Positions 10,130 through 19,070 of a DNA stretch of 64,000 nucleotides are shown here, piece after piece (within the stretch, counting starts at the first letter, position 1; each line of letters begins with the position of its first letter). The stretch lies in assembly GCA_025056865.1 (NCBI GenBank), contig JANWVO010000027.1, positions 1-64,000 of the forward strand, read 5' to 3'. Source of the DNA: Bryobacteraceae bacterium. GTDB lineage: Bacteria; Acidobacteriota; Terriglobia; Bryobacterales; Bryobacteraceae. The notes below the pieces were generated by a model. It worked only from the letters and a program-made list of their open reading frames with translations, ran no database searches and had not been told where the DNA came from. Both the position numbers and the translations under genes were made by a program.

Positions 10130-11503
10130 ATGGAAACAGGAACCTGCAAACCCATGGGGTCCGCCGAAACAAACCGGCCTGCGCGCGCTGCCGTGCAGCC
10201 CGTCACGCAGCGCTCCATCCGGCGCGTGCTCGCCGCCGGCTACGGCCTCGTGATCCTCTGCCTCCTGGCCGCCGGGCTGCTCGGCGTCAGGAACCTGGCA
10301 TCCATCCGCGCCACCTCCGCCCAGCTTCTGGGAGAGCAGGTCCGCATCCAGAACCTGCTGGAGGCCGTGCTGCGCGGGCAGCGGGCGATCAATGCCGTGT
10401 TCGCGGATTTCGCCCGGGAGCCGGACACGATCGATGAGGCGCAGCTTCTCAGCCAGCTCGAAAACTCCGACCGGGAGATCGAACGGATCGCCGAAGAAGC
10501 GGCCGGCGAACCGGAGCAGGCCCTCTGGCAGGAGCTGTACAACGCCGCCACGCAGTTCTCCTCCGAGGCGCGCCACATCCTCGGCGAAGAGGCGACGCAG
10601 CGCCGCCCGCTGCGGCGGCTGATGAACGCGCATCAGCGGGTGCTGTCGCTGGTCGACCAGCTTGTGGAAGTGGAGATGAAGCGCAGCGTGGCGCTCAAGC
10701 AGAGGATCGAAGAGCTCTCCGTGCGGCTGGCCCAGCAGTCGGCGGCGCTGCTCGGCCTCAGCTTCCTGCTGGCCGTGCTCACCGCCGCTTACGCCATGCG
10801 CTGGACGCTGCGGCTGACGCGCCAGCTCGAGGAACAGGCCGGCGAGCTGAGCCGCGTCTCCTGGCAGCTTCTCGAGAAGCAGGAGGCCGTCGCGCGCCGC
10901 TTCTCCCACGAGCTGCACGACGAGCTGGGCCAGACGCTGACGGCCCTCAAGGCCAATCTGGTGATGATCGGCTCCTCCGCCTCTCCGCAGCAGCCTCAGA
11001 TCGAGGATTGCCTCCAGCTCGTCGATTCGGCGATGGGCACCGTGCGCGAGGTTTCGCAACTGCTGCGGCCCACCATCCTCGACGACTTCGGCCTCGCCGC
11101 CGGCCTGCGCTGGCTCTGCGAGCGCTTCCAGCAGCGCACGCGGATGGAGGTGGATTTCCAGTGCCGCCTCGAAGACCGCCTGCCGGACGAGGTGGAAACG
11201 CACCTGTTCCGCATCGCGCAGGAGGCGCTCACCAACGCCGCGCGCCACTCCGGCGCCACCCGGATCTCGGTTTCGCTCGACCGCGACGGCCAGCAGGTGC
11301 GGCTCCGGATCGCCGACAATGGAAAAGGATTGGCTCCGGACGCTGCCTCTCCGCGAGGGTTGGGCATGGTGGGCATGCGGGCCCGCGCCCGCAGCGCCGG
11401 AGGCGAACTGAAGATTGTGACCGCTCCGGGCAAGGGGCTCGCCGTCGAGGCCGTGATCCCCTTCACAAACCGGGTGAGCGCGGACGCCCGCATTGCTTCA
11501 TGA
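10130..11503 (+). CDS. membrane sensor histidine kinase, NarL/DesK (HisKA_3) type
   Basis: A 457-residue sensor kinase. Two membrane helices (about 34-52 and 204-224) flank an extracytoplasmic, largely alpha-helical domain of about 150 residues resembling four-helix-bundle sensors. The cytoplasmic part has the HisKA_3 phosphoacceptor H263 in the FSHELHDELGQTL motif and a HATPase_c domain (NAARHSGA, then DNGKG and GLGMVGMRARA). The stop codon overlaps the ATG of the response regulator gene (ATGA), so translation is coupled. The signal sensed is unknown. An ATG eight codons downstream is a possible alternative start. Confidence 0.93.
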   Translation: METGTCKPMGSAETNRPARAAVQPVTQRSIRRVLAAGYGLVILCLLAAGLLGVRNLASIRATSAQLLGEQVRIQNLLEAVLRGQRAINAVFADFAREPDTIDEAQLLSQLENSDREIERIAEEAAGEPEQALWQELYNAATQFSSEARHILGEEATQRRPLRRLMNAHQRVLSLVDQLVEVEMKRSVALKQRIEELSVRLAQQSAALLGLSFLLAVLTAAYAMRWTLRLTRQLEEQAGELSRVSWQLLEKQEAVARRFSHELHDELGQTLTALKANLVMIGSSASPQQPQIEDCLQLVDSAMGTVREVSQLLRPTILDDFGLAAGLRWLCERFQQRTRMEVDFQCRLEDRLPDEVETHLFRIAQEALTNAARHSGATRISVSLDRDGQQVRLRIADNGKGLAPDAASPRGLGMVGMRARARSAGGELKIVTAPGKGLAVEAVIPFTNRVSADARIAS

Positions 11504-12141
11504 GCCGTACGACCATTCGCATCCTGCTCGCAGATGATCATTCCATGGTGCGGCAGGGCTTCCGCCGGATCCTCGAGGCCCAGCAGGACTTCGAGATCGT
11601 CGGCGAAGCCTCCGATGGCCGGGAAGCTGTGGCGCTGGCCGAGCAGCTCCGGCCGGACGTCGTCGTCATGGACGTGGCCATGCCCGGCCTGAACGGCATC
11701 GAGGCCACGCGCCGCATCGTCGAGAACTCGCCGCGCACCAGGGTGCTTGCGCTTTCCATGCACCGGGATGGCGTCTACGTGCGCGAGATCCTGCGCGCCG
11801 GCGCCCGCGGCTATCTGCTGAAAGACGCCTTCGACGCCGATCTCATCGCTGCCGTCCGCGCCGTCGCCCGCGGCGAAGGCTACATCGCTCCCGCCGTCGC
11901 CGACTCCGTCCTTGCCGACTACCGCCAGCACGTCACCGACCCGATTGACCTGCTCACCGCGCGCGAGCGCGAAATCCTTCAGCTCATCGCTGAAGGCAGG
12001 ACCAACAAAGAGATCGCCTCCATGCTGAAGCTGAGCGTCTATACCGTCGACGCCCACCGCGGCCGCATCATGGAGAAGCTCAACCTGCACTCGGCCGGCG
12101 AACTGGTCCGCTTCGCCATCCGCAAGGGCCTGATCGACTGA
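11500..12141 (+). CDS. NarL/FixJ family response regulator
   Basis: A 213-residue DNA-binding regulator paired with the preceding kinase. The receiver domain (1-125) has the acidic pair D12/D13, phosphoacceptor D58 in the VVVMDVAMPG motif and the conserved lysine in GYLLKDAF. The C-terminal LuxR-type helix-turn-helix starts with LTAREREILQLIAEGRTNKEIA. Start chosen at the ATG overlapping the kinase stop. Targets are not known; no matching operator could be assigned from this window. Confidence 0.95.
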   Translation: MSRTTIRILLADDHSMVRQGFRRILEAQQDFEIVGEASDGREAVALAEQLRPDVVVMDVAMPGLNGIEATRRIVENSPRTRVLALSMHRDGVYVREILRAGARGYLLKDAFDADLIAAVRAVARGEGYIAPAVADSVLADYRQHVTDPIDLLTAREREILQLIAEGRTNKEIASMLKLSVYTVDAHRGRIMEKLNLHSAGELVRFAIRKGLID

Positions 12142-12174
12142 AGCGGGCCGCGCCGCCTTCCGCTATCATTGCCA

Positions 12175-13053
12175 ATGGTGAGCCCGGATACTCCACAGCC
12201 TGAAGTCCTTCCTCCGCTCGTATCCGTTGTCATCGTCTCCCACAACTGCCGCGAAGCGCTTGAGCGCTGTCTTGACGCCATTGCGCGCAGCACGGGCGCA
12301 GAGCGCATCGAAACGCTGGTCGTGGACGCCGGCAGCCGCGACGGTTCCGCCGAGGTCGATGCGGACCGCCCGTGGGTGCAGGTGATCCGCATGCCCATGT
12401 ACTTCGGCAGGACGCGCGCCCGCAACATCGGCACGCGCACGGCTCGCGGCGACTACATCTTCTTTCTCGATCCTCGCGTCGAGGTGCAGCCGGGCTGCAT
12501 CCTCCGCCTCGCCGAAACGCTGGAAAACCGCAACGACGCCGCCGCGGCGGTGCCCGTACTCGAAACCCCCGCAGGCGAACCCGTTCCGGCGGCGTTCCGT
12601 CTTCCGGACGCTGCCCAGCTCCGTCAGGCGAGCCTCGAGCTGAAGCCCCTGCCCCGGCTCGAGCCCTCCGGCGAAGCCGTCGAGGCGGCCGAGGACTGGG
12701 CGGTCATGATCCGCAAGACCTTCCTCGGCGGGATGAACTACCTCAACGAGAAGCGCTTCTCGGAGTTCTGGGCGCTGCTCGACGTCTATGCGCAGATCCG
12801 CCTGGCGGGCAGGAAGATTCTCCTTGTCGGAGAGGCGCGCGCCGTGCTCCACCCGGAGCTGCCCCCTGTGGCGGACCGGCGGGAGCTGGCTGCGGACGCT
12901 GTGGCTGGCGCGGCTTCCTACATCGCCCGCTACCAGGGATTCCTGGCGGGACTCGGTTTTCGGCTGGGCTGCTTCTTCTCCGCGCTTGGCAGGTTCGACC
13001 TTGGCCTCGCGTGGTACATCCTTCAGGGGCGTCGGCTCGACCCCACGCAGTAG
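12175..13053 (+). CDS. family 2 glycosyltransferase
   Basis: A GT-A fold transferase of about 292 residues. The N-terminal nucleotide-sugar block VSVVIVSHNCREALERCL is followed by a FGRTRARNIGTRTARGDY segment and the FLDPRVEV motif that supplies the metal-binding acid. The C-terminal hydrophobic stretch may associate with membrane. Possible starts are TTG 12169, ATG 12175 and GTG 12178; I chose the ATG. It probably adds a sugar to a cell-surface glycan such as rhamnan or O-antigen; the donor and acceptor cannot be told. It is 33 bases after the response regulator. Confidence 0.85.
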   Translation: MVSPDTPQPEVLPPLVSVVIVSHNCREALERCLDAIARSTGAERIETLVVDAGSRDGSAEVDADRPWVQVIRMPMYFGRTRARNIGTRTARGDYIFFLDPRVEVQPGCILRLAETLENRNDAAAAVPVLETPAGEPVPAAFRLPDAAQLRQASLELKPLPRLEPSGEAVEAAEDWAVMIRKTFLGGMNYLNEKRFSEFWALLDVYAQIRLAGRKILLVGEARAVLHPELPPVADRRELAADAVAGAASYIARYQGFLAGLGFRLGCFFSALGRFDLGLAWYILQGRRLDPTQ

Positions 13054-13125
13054 CCCTCAGCGGCTCCCCGGGGAAGCTCCTCCGGCGTTTCCCCCGCTAA
13101 AGTCTGCCGCCGCGCCTGCCGATGG

Positions 13126-13662
13126 ATGGGGCAGGATATGGAACTGACGGCGCTCGTCTGGATCCTGCTGCCGCTCTTCATCGCTGCGGGCAGCGCACTG
13201 CTGAGCTACTACATCATGCAGGCGCGGCTGGAAGTGGCTGTCGCTCGCGAACGCGAGAGCCTGGCCGAGGCCCAGGCCATCATCCGCAACCAGGAGAAGC
13301 TGATGGAAGAGAAGGTCCGCGCTGCCGAAGAAGTGGCCGCGCGGCAGGCCTTTGACCAGCTCCTGGCCGATTTCCGCGTCGAGGAGCGGCACTTCATGCG
13401 GGAGAACAGGTCGATGTTTGTCAACCGCAAGTCGCTCGTCATGCAGGAGCGCCTCTACTTCCGCAACATCCCGCTCTCCAACTGGATCGAGCACGAGATG
13501 GTGGTCGAGGAAGGCACGGACGTCAAGTCGCTTGCCGAGCAGGCGTCCGTCTTCAACGCCCGTTCCCTCGCTGCCGCCGGCGCTGCCGGCGCGGCGAACG
13601 GGGATGGAGCCTCCCGCGGCGTGCGCCTGTTGCGCTCCCGGGACTCTGCCCGCATCGCCTGA
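13126..13662 (+). CDS. membrane-anchored coiled-coil protein of unknown function
   Basis: I do not recognise a named family. The 178-residue protein has one N-terminal membrane helix (about 9-30), then a charged helical region (35-80) that looks like a coiled coil and a conserved-looking central block around residues 85-120 rich in Arg, Asn and Phe (ERHFMRENRSMFVNRK). The tail is Ala/Gly-rich and probably disordered. An ATG at 13138 is an alternative start. It stands alone between a glycosyltransferase and the cytochrome oxidase maturation operon. Codon use is like its neighbours. Confidence 0.75.
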   Translation: MGQDMELTALVWILLPLFIAAGSALLSYYIMQARLEVAVARERESLAEAQAIIRNQEKLMEEKVRAAEEVAARQAFDQLLADFRVEERHFMRENRSMFVNRKSLVMQERLYFRNIPLSNWIEHEMVVEEGTDVKSLAEQASVFNARSLAAAGAAGAANGDGASRGVRLLRSRDSARIA

Positions 13663-13852
13663 CCTTCCCCGCCGCCGCGCCCCCATCCGGAGAGGGTCTC
13701 GTCCGGCGGACGCATCCCCCGCCCCCGGTCATCGGCGTGCCGTCGGCTGAACCGCCGGGGCTAAGGCCCGGGATTGCAGAAAGCTGGTTGTTTCCCGCCT
13801 CCTCGCGGTCCACTTCCCGCATCCAATAAATGCGAAAAAATTCTTGCCGGGG

Positions 13853-13875
13853 TAGAATGGGAGCATCGAACTCCC
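13853..13875 (+). promoter_or_regulatory. possible promoter -10 and leader hairpin before the oxidase-maturation operon
   Basis: In the 269-base gap before the CtaA-like gene there is an A-rich segment followed by TAGAAT (13853-13858), a fair -10 box. Just downstream GGGAG (13859-13863) and CTCCC (13871-13875) could pair as a small hairpin. The -35 region (ATGCGA) is poor. This is the only promoter-like signal I see in the gap. Confidence 0.25.
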
Positions 13876-13931
13876 CTGCGAGGGGCGTTCCTTGTCTGGG
13901 ATCATCCTCTGGCCGGCTGCGTGACGATCTG

Positions 13932-14579
13932 ATGATATCCACTGGAGTCCACTTCCTGACTCTCGCACTGCTCGCCGCGACTCTGCTCGCGCTTGGCACG
14001 GGCCTGCCGCAGGCGGGCAGCCTCGGCTCCGGCAGCGTCGAAATGGCCGGCGCGCTCGCGCTCTATCTTCAGTTCGGAGCGCTCTCTCTGGTCTGGCTGG
14101 TGACGGCGCCCTTCTGGCGCAAGGAGCATCCGCGCTTCCGCGACGGCGGGTGGCCGTCCCTGCGCGCGATGGCCTGGGTGGCGCCGTTGGCGACACTGGC
14201 CCAGATTGCCCTGGGCGCGCTATACCGCTACGGTATGGCCGGCGTGATTCCGCACGTCACGTGGGCGTTCGCTGCCGCCATCCTGCTGCTGATGTTCGGC
14301 TCGTTTGTGATCTCGCAGCAGGGTGCCGGGCCGGCCCTGCGCCGGATGGCCGTGCTGCTCGTCTCGGCCACGGGCCTTCAGGTCGTTCTCGGCGTGATGG
14401 CGCTGCTTGACAGGGTGGCGCAGCTCGGCGGCTCCTGGATCCGTTGGGCCGCCAGAGCGCACCTGGCTGCGGGCGCGATCGTGCTGGGCCTCGCCGTCAT
14501 CCTGGCTGCCTTCGTCCTCCGCTGCGCGGAGCCCGCATCGCAGACCGAGCCGGCCACATCGAACGGAACAAACGCATGA
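13932..14579 (+). CDS. short CtaA/COX15-like membrane protein (heme A synthase family)
   Basis: A 215-residue hydrophobic protein with about six membrane helices. Position directly before ctaB and conserved-looking histidines in membrane segments (H7, and histidines in the VIPHVTWAF and ARAHLAAGA segments) suggest heme A synthase (CtaA/COX15). Authentic CtaA is about 300 residues with eight helices and an E-x3-H-R motif, which I cannot find, so it may be a reduced or divergent paralogue. The frame is open to 13830, but the upstream codons look non-coding; ATG 13932 is preferred. Its stop overlaps the ctaB start by four bases. Confidence 0.65.
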   Translation: MISTGVHFLTLALLAATLLALGTGLPQAGSLGSGSVEMAGALALYLQFGALSLVWLVTAPFWRKEHPRFRDGGWPSLRAMAWVAPLATLAQIALGALYRYGMAGVIPHVTWAFAAAILLLMFGSFVISQQGAGPALRRMAVLLVSATGLQVVLGVMALLDRVAQLGGSWIRWAARAHLAAGAIVLGLAVILAAFVLRCAEPASQTEPATSNGTNA

Positions 14580-15436
14580 GGGCCTATCTCGAGCTCACCA
14601 AGCCGCGCATCACCTGGCTCATTCTCATGAGCACGGGCATCGGCTTCTACTTCGGCCACTCCGGCCCGCTGGACTGGGCCCTGCTGGCGCACTGCCTGCT
14701 GGGCACGGCGCTGATCGCCAGCGGCACCGCCACGCTCAACCAGTGGTACGAGCGCGGCGCGGACGCCCTCATGCGCCGCACCGCCGCGCGCCCCATTCCT
14801 TCAGGCCGCGTGCCGGCGCGGAACGCCCTGCTGTTCGGCATCGCTCTGCTGGTGGCGGGCGAAGTGGAGCTGGCCCTCGGCGTGAACGCCCTCACCGCCT
14901 GGCTGGGCCTGTTCACCATTGCCTCTTATCTGCTGCTCTACACGCCGCTCAAACAGAAAACGTGGTGGTCGACCACCGTGGGCGCCTTCCCGGGCGCCAT
15001 GCCGCCCCTGCTCGGCTTCGCGGCGGCGCGCGGCCAGCTCACGGCCGAGTCCTGGGTGCTGTTTGCGATCATCTTCCTCTGGCAGTTTCCGCACTTCTAC
15101 GCCATCGCGTGGATGTACCGCGAAGACTACGGCCGCGCCGGCATCCGCATGCTGCCGGTAGTCGAACCCGACGGCCGCTCCACGGCGCGGCAGGTGCTGG
15201 CCTTCTCGATCCTGCTGATCCCTGCCAGCCTGCTGCCCGGATTCCTTTCGATGACCTCGCACTGGTATCTGGCCGCGGCGCTGGTTCTGGGCGCGCTGTT
15301 TCTGCGTGCCGCGCTAAGGCTGAGCCGCGAACGCTCGGCGCTGAATGCCCGCGGCGTGCTGAAGGCCAGCGTGATGTATCTGCCGCTGCTGTATCTGGCG
15401 CTGCTCGCCGGCAGCCGTCCCGGCCTGTTCCAATAA
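14576..15436 (+). CDS. ctaB: protoheme IX farnesyltransferase (heme O synthase)
   Basis: Transfers a farnesyl group to heme b to make heme O, for heme-copper terminal oxidases. The 286-residue protein has eight to nine membrane helices. The UbiA/COX10 signature is present: an early LTKPRITWL segment, then NQWYERGADALMRRT and ARPIPSGR, where the acidic residues bind Mg-prenyl diphosphate. The second aspartate region (WMYREDYGRAGI) is also present. The start codon overlaps the previous stop; Sco1 follows after five bases. No oxidase subunit genes are in the window. Confidence 0.95.
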   Translation: MRAYLELTKPRITWLILMSTGIGFYFGHSGPLDWALLAHCLLGTALIASGTATLNQWYERGADALMRRTAARPIPSGRVPARNALLFGIALLVAGEVELALGVNALTAWLGLFTIASYLLLYTPLKQKTWWSTTVGAFPGAMPPLLGFAAARGQLTAESWVLFAIIFLWQFPHFYAIAWMYREDYGRAGIRMLPVVEPDGRSTARQVLAFSILLIPASLLPGFLSMTSHWYLAAALVLGALFLRAALRLSRERSALNARGVLKASVMYLPLLYLALLAGSRPGLFQ

Positions 15437-15441
15437 GAACG

Positions 15442-15996
15442 ATGGACCGACGCGCGTGGCTCGCTGCGGCCAGCTCCGCTCTTCTGGCCGGGTGCCTGAA
15501 GGCGCCCCTGCCGGAAATCAACCAGGTGCCGGACTTTGAGCTGATGGATCAGGACGGCCGCCCCTTCCGCAGCGCCGAAAGGCTGCGCGGCCGCATCTGG
15601 GTGGCGGACTTCTTCTTCACCACCTGCAACGGCCCCTGCCCGCGCATGTCCGCGCTCATGCGCCGCGTGCAGGACGCCACCGCGGAATTCGATAACGTCC
15701 GGCTTGTCAGTTTCACCGTCGATCCGAAGACCGACACGCCCGCCGTGCTCAAGGAATACGGCCGGCGCTTCCGCCAGAATCCGGAGCGCTGGTTCCTGCT
15801 CACCGGAGATCCGGAAACGCTGCGCCACCTCGCCGCGCGCGTCTTTTTCCTCGGCGGCATGGGACCGGAGCACGGCACGCGCTTCGCCCTCGTCGACCGC
15901 AAGATGCGCCTCCGCGGCTACTACGAGACGACGGACTCTTCCTGCGTCGGGCAGGTGGTGGGCGACATCCGCAGACTCAGAAGAGAGATCCTCTGA
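15442..15996 (+). CDS. SCO1/SenC family copper chaperone lipoprotein
   Basis: A thioredoxin-fold protein that helps deliver copper to the CuA centre of cytochrome oxidase. The 184 residues start with a lipoprotein signal (LLAGC, lipid-attached C18), so it is anchored to the membrane facing the periplasm. The copper-binding motif CNGPC lies at C62-C66, and the distal histidine is in the GPEHGTRF segment. The start at 15442 is set by the signal peptide; the open frame upstream is just read-through of ctaB. It lies within the ctaB-DUF420 operon. Confidence 0.93.
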   Translation: MDRRAWLAAASSALLAGCLKAPLPEINQVPDFELMDQDGRPFRSAERLRGRIWVADFFFTTCNGPCPRMSALMRRVQDATAEFDNVRLVSFTVDPKTDTPAVLKEYGRRFRQNPERWFLLTGDPETLRHLAARVFFLGGMGPEHGTRFALVDRKMRLRGYYETTDSSCVGQVVGDIRRLRREIL

Positions 15997-15997
15997 C

Positions 15998-16411
15998 ATG
16001 GACGTCCGCGACCTTCCCGCGCTGAACGCGCTGCTCAACACCGCTTCCGCCGTGCTGCTGCTCACCGGCTACCGCCTGATCCGGCAGGGGAGGCGCGAAG
16101 CGCACAGGAAGGCGATGACCGCTGCGCTCGCGGTCAGCGTGCTGTTCCTGGCCAGCTATCTCGTCTATCATGCGCAGGTCGGCAGCGTTCGCTTCCAGAA
16201 GACCGGCTGGATCCGCCCCGTGTATTTCTCCATCCTCATCTCGCACACGGTTCTCGCCGCCTGCGTGGCGCCGATGGCGCTCGTCACCGTCTGGCGCGCC
16301 TGGAAAGGGCGCTTCGACAGGCACCGTCGGCTGGCGCGCATCACTCTTCCGCTGTGGCTCTATGTGAGCGTCACCGGCGTCATCGTGTATCTGATGCTGT
16401 ACCGCCTCTGA
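15998..16411 (+). CDS. DUF420 family membrane protein (CtaM/YozB-like)
   Basis: A 137-residue protein with four membrane helices, matching the DUF420 family. In Bacillus and Staphylococcus the member CtaM/YozB is needed for function of heme A oxidases. Conserved-looking histidines lie in helix 2 (LVYHAQVG) and helix 3 (LISHTVLA). It follows the Sco1 stop by one base, consistent with a role in oxidase maturation. Its TGA overlaps the ATG of the methyltransferase gene. Confidence 0.88.
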   Translation: MDVRDLPALNALLNTASAVLLLTGYRLIRQGRREAHRKAMTAALAVSVLFLASYLVYHAQVGSVRFQKTGWIRPVYFSILISHTVLAACVAPMALVTVWRAWKGRFDRHRRLARITLPLWLYVSVTGVIVYLMLYRL

Positions 16412-16938
16412 TGCCCGTCCCGCCCGCCGAACTCGACGCCCTCCTCGACCTGCTCGATCCGCAGCCCGGAGAGCGGATTCTCGATGCGGGATGCGGCATC
16501 GGACTCGCTGCACAGCGGATCGCCTCCCGCGGCGCCTTCGTCACCGGCGTCGACTCGGAAGCCGCGCTGCTCGAACAGGCGCGGGCGGCGGTGCCGCAGG
16601 CTGTCTTCGTCTGCGCCGACCTCCTCAGCTACCAGCCGGCAGAGCCTTTCGATGCCATCCTTGCCCGCGGCGTGCTGGACTGGCTGCGCCCGCTGCCCGC
16701 CGCTGCCGCCCATCTGGCGGCGTGGCTGAAGCCGGGCGGGCGTCTCGCGGCCGACATCGGCGGCGCCAGCCAGGCCCTGCGCCTGCTGGCGCTGACGGCA
16801 GAGGCGCTCGGCGAGTCAGGCGCGCCTGAGCCCGCCTCTCCGGCACAATGGGAGGAGGCGCTTGCCGCCGCCGGCCTGCGGATCGTTTCCCGCAACGCCA
16901 TGCCAGGCCGGATCCTGATTCTGGCGCGGAAAAGCTGA
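16411..16938 (+). CDS. class I SAM-dependent methyltransferase
   Basis: A 175-residue methyltransferase. Motif I is LDAGCGIG (about 23-30), and the acidic end of beta-2 is TGVDSEA. The post-I motif CADLLSY is followed by a FDAILARGVLDWL segment and a LKPGGRL turn. The substrate is unknown. It overlaps the DUF420 stop (TGATG), so it is translated from the same mRNA, but a role in oxidase assembly is not established. The open frame upstream of 16411 is DUF420 in another frame. Confidence 0.88.
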   Translation: MPVPPAELDALLDLLDPQPGERILDAGCGIGLAAQRIASRGAFVTGVDSEAALLEQARAAVPQAVFVCADLLSYQPAEPFDAILARGVLDWLRPLPAAAAHLAAWLKPGGRLAADIGGASQALRLLALTAEALGESGAPEPASPAQWEEALAAAGLRIVSRNAMPGRILILARKS

Positions 16939-16950
16939 CACCGACACCCG

Positions 16951-17745
16951 ATGTTCCCCAAGCTGCTCCAGTTCGGAGACTTCTTCCTGCCCGCTTACGG
17001 CCTCTTCGTTGCCGCCGGTTTTCTGGCGGGCATGGGCCTCACGCTGCGGCTGGCGCGCCGCGCCGGGCTGGATGCTGACAGGATCGCCAATCTCGCCATC
17101 TACTGCGCGCTGGCCGGCCTCGCGGGAGCCAAGCTCCTGATGTTCGTCATGGATTTTCCGTATTATTCGGAAAATCCAGGGCGCATTTTCAGCCTGGACA
17201 CGCTGCTTTCCGCCGGCGTTTATTACGGCGGCTTCCTCGCCGCCTTCGCCTTCGGATGGTTCTACATCCGCAGCCGCCGCCTGCCGTGGTGGAAGACGGC
17301 CGACGTTTTCGCGCCCGGCATCGCGCTTGGGCACGCCATCGGGCGTCTGGGCTGCTTCGCCGCCGGCTGCTGCTGGGGCAGCGAATGCCGGCGCCCGTGG
17401 GCGGTCACGTTTACCAACCCGGAAGCGCACGAGCTCACCGGCGTCCCTCTCGGCGTGCCTCTGCATCCGGCGCAGCTCTACGAAGCTGCGGCCACCGCGA
17501 TGGTGGCTCTCTGGCTCTACGGCCGGATCCGGCGGCCGCACGCCGAAGGCGAAATCCTTGCCTGGTATCTGTCGCTGTATTCCGGCGCGCGATTCCTGCT
17601 TGAGTTCTTCCGCCATCACGGCCAGCCGTTCCCTGTGGAAGCGGTTCCGCTCACGTGGACGCAATGGATCGCCGCCGCGCTCTGCCTTGCAGGAGTCGCG
17701 CTGCTTGTGCGGCGGCGTCAGCACAGCGAGGCGGCCAGCGCATAG
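16951..17745 (+). CDS. lgt: prolipoprotein diacylglyceryl transferase
   Basis: An inner-membrane enzyme that moves diacylglycerol from phosphatidylglycerol to the lipobox cysteine of prolipoproteins. The 264-residue length is typical. Seven hydrophobic segments are visible, with the family signature HAIGRLGCFAAGCCWG (H128, R132), HPAQLYEA and the late GARFLLEFFR arginine. It would process the lipoproteins seen in this window (9332, 15442). The gene follows the methyltransferase by 12 bases, and its last 28 bases overlap the convergent phosphohexomutase gene. Confidence 0.96.
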   Translation: MFPKLLQFGDFFLPAYGLFVAAGFLAGMGLTLRLARRAGLDADRIANLAIYCALAGLAGAKLLMFVMDFPYYSENPGRIFSLDTLLSAGVYYGGFLAAFAFGWFYIRSRRLPWWKTADVFAPGIALGHAIGRLGCFAAGCCWGSECRRPWAVTFTNPEAHELTGVPLGVPLHPAQLYEAAATAMVALWLYGRIRRPHAEGEILAWYLSLYSGARFLLEFFRHHGQPFPVEAVPLTWTQWIAAALCLAGVALLVRRRQHSEAASA

Positions 17746-19070
17746 AGCCGGTCGGCCTCTTCACGGCTCTTCGCTTCGGCCGAGATGCGCAGCAGCGGTT
17801 CCGTGTTGGAGGCGCGCACGTGGATCCACCCTTCGGGCAGCATGAGTTTCAGCCCGTCGGTGCGGTCGATGCGGGCGCCCGGCAGCGCTGCCTCCAGCGC
17901 CTGCATCAAAAGGCCCAGCTTGCCGTGTTCGAACGGGCACTTGCCGGAGCGCCGCCAGTAGCGCGGCAGCGCCGCCGCCAGCGTGTTGAGCGTTTCGCCC
18001 GTCTCCGCCATGCGTTCGAGGATCAGCGCCATGCCGGTATAGGAGTCCCGGCACAGGTGCACTGCCGGGAAGATGATGCCGCCGTTGCCGCCCTCGCCGC
18101 CGATCACTGCCCGCACGGCGCGCATCCGTTCCACGACGTTCGCCTCGCCCACCGGCGCGCGGTAGACCGGGCAGCCGTGGCGCGCGGCGATGTCCTCCAC
18201 CGCGGAAGTCGTCGTCAGATTCACGACAACCGGGCCCTTCTGCTTGCGCAGCACGCAGTCGACGGCCAGCGCCAGCACGTCGTCGTTGTCCAGCACGCGC
18301 CCGGTCTCGCCCGCCACCGCCAGCCGGTCGCCGTCGGGATCCTGCGCGAAGCCGGCGTCAGCGCGGGCGCGCAGCACCAGCCCGCTCAGCTCGCCCAGCG
18401 ACTCCGGCAGCGGCTCGGGCTCCCGCGGGAACGGCTGTGAAGGGTCGGCATGGATCGCATGCAGCTCGCAGCCGAGGATGTCGCGCAGGAAGCGCACGCT
18501 CATCCGCGAGCCCGCGCCGTTGACCGCATCCAGCGCCACGCGGAACCGCCGCCGCCGGATCTTCTCCACGTCGATCTGCTTCAGGATGCGCGCGAAGTGG
18601 CGTTCCGGCGCGGTCTCCGCGTCCAACACCACGCGGCGCATGTCTTCGTTCAGCGCCTGCCGGAACTCGCTCTGGTGGTACAGGTCGATCAGCTCGGCGC
18701 GCTCGTAGCGGTTGAAAAACAGCCCTTCGCTGTTGAACAGCTTCAGCGCGTTGTACTCGGGCGGGTTGTGCGAGGCGGTGACGGCGATGCCGCCGGCGGC
18801 GCGGATGTCGGCTACATAGATCTGCGCCGTCGGCGTCGGCACGATGCCCAGCTTGATCACCTCGCAGCCGGAAGCGAGCAGCCCGCACGCCACCGCGTGC
18901 ACCAGCATCTCGCCGGAGGCGCGCGTGTCCCGCGCCACCACCACCGGCCCCGGTCCCACGTAGGTGCCGAAGGCCTGCGCGAAGGCGCAGGCGAGGTTCG
19001 GCGTGAGGTAGTCGCCCACCACGCCGCGGATGCCGGCCACGCTGATCTTGAGCGGATGCACGCGGCTCAT
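17718..19070 (-). CDS. phosphohexomutase (phosphoglucosamine/phosphomannomutase family), copy A
   Basis: A 450-residue alpha-D-phosphohexomutase. The active serine is in VTASHNPPEYNALK, the metal loop is DPDGDR, and the C-terminal phosphate-binding loop is RASNTEP. The sugar-specificity loop reads GGEGGNGG, unlike the usual GGE-S-G-H of phosphoglucosamine mutase, so substrate is uncertain. It is the third gene of a minus-strand operon, overlapping the paralogous copy B by four bases. Both copies keep the catalytic residues. Confidence 0.9.
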   Translation of the reverse strand: MSRVHPLKISVAGIRGVVGDYLTPNLACAFAQAFGTYVGPGPVVVARDTRASGEMLVHAVACGLLASGCEVIKLGIVPTPTAQIYVADIRAAGGIAVTASHNPPEYNALKLFNSEGLFFNRYERAELIDLYHQSEFRQALNEDMRRVVLDAETAPERHFARILKQIDVEKIRRRRFRVALDAVNGAGSRMSVRFLRDILGCELHAIHADPSQPFPREPEPLPESLGELSGLVLRARADAGFAQDPDGDRLAVAGETGRVLDNDDVLALAVDCVLRKQKGPVVVNLTTTSAVEDIAARHGCPVYRAPVGEANVVERMRAVRAVIGGEGGNGGIIFPAVHLCRDSYTGMALILERMAETGETLNTLAAALPRYWRRSGKCPFEHGKLGLLMQALEAALPGARIDRTDGLKLMLPEGWIHVRASNTEPLLRISAEAKSREEADRLYALAASLC

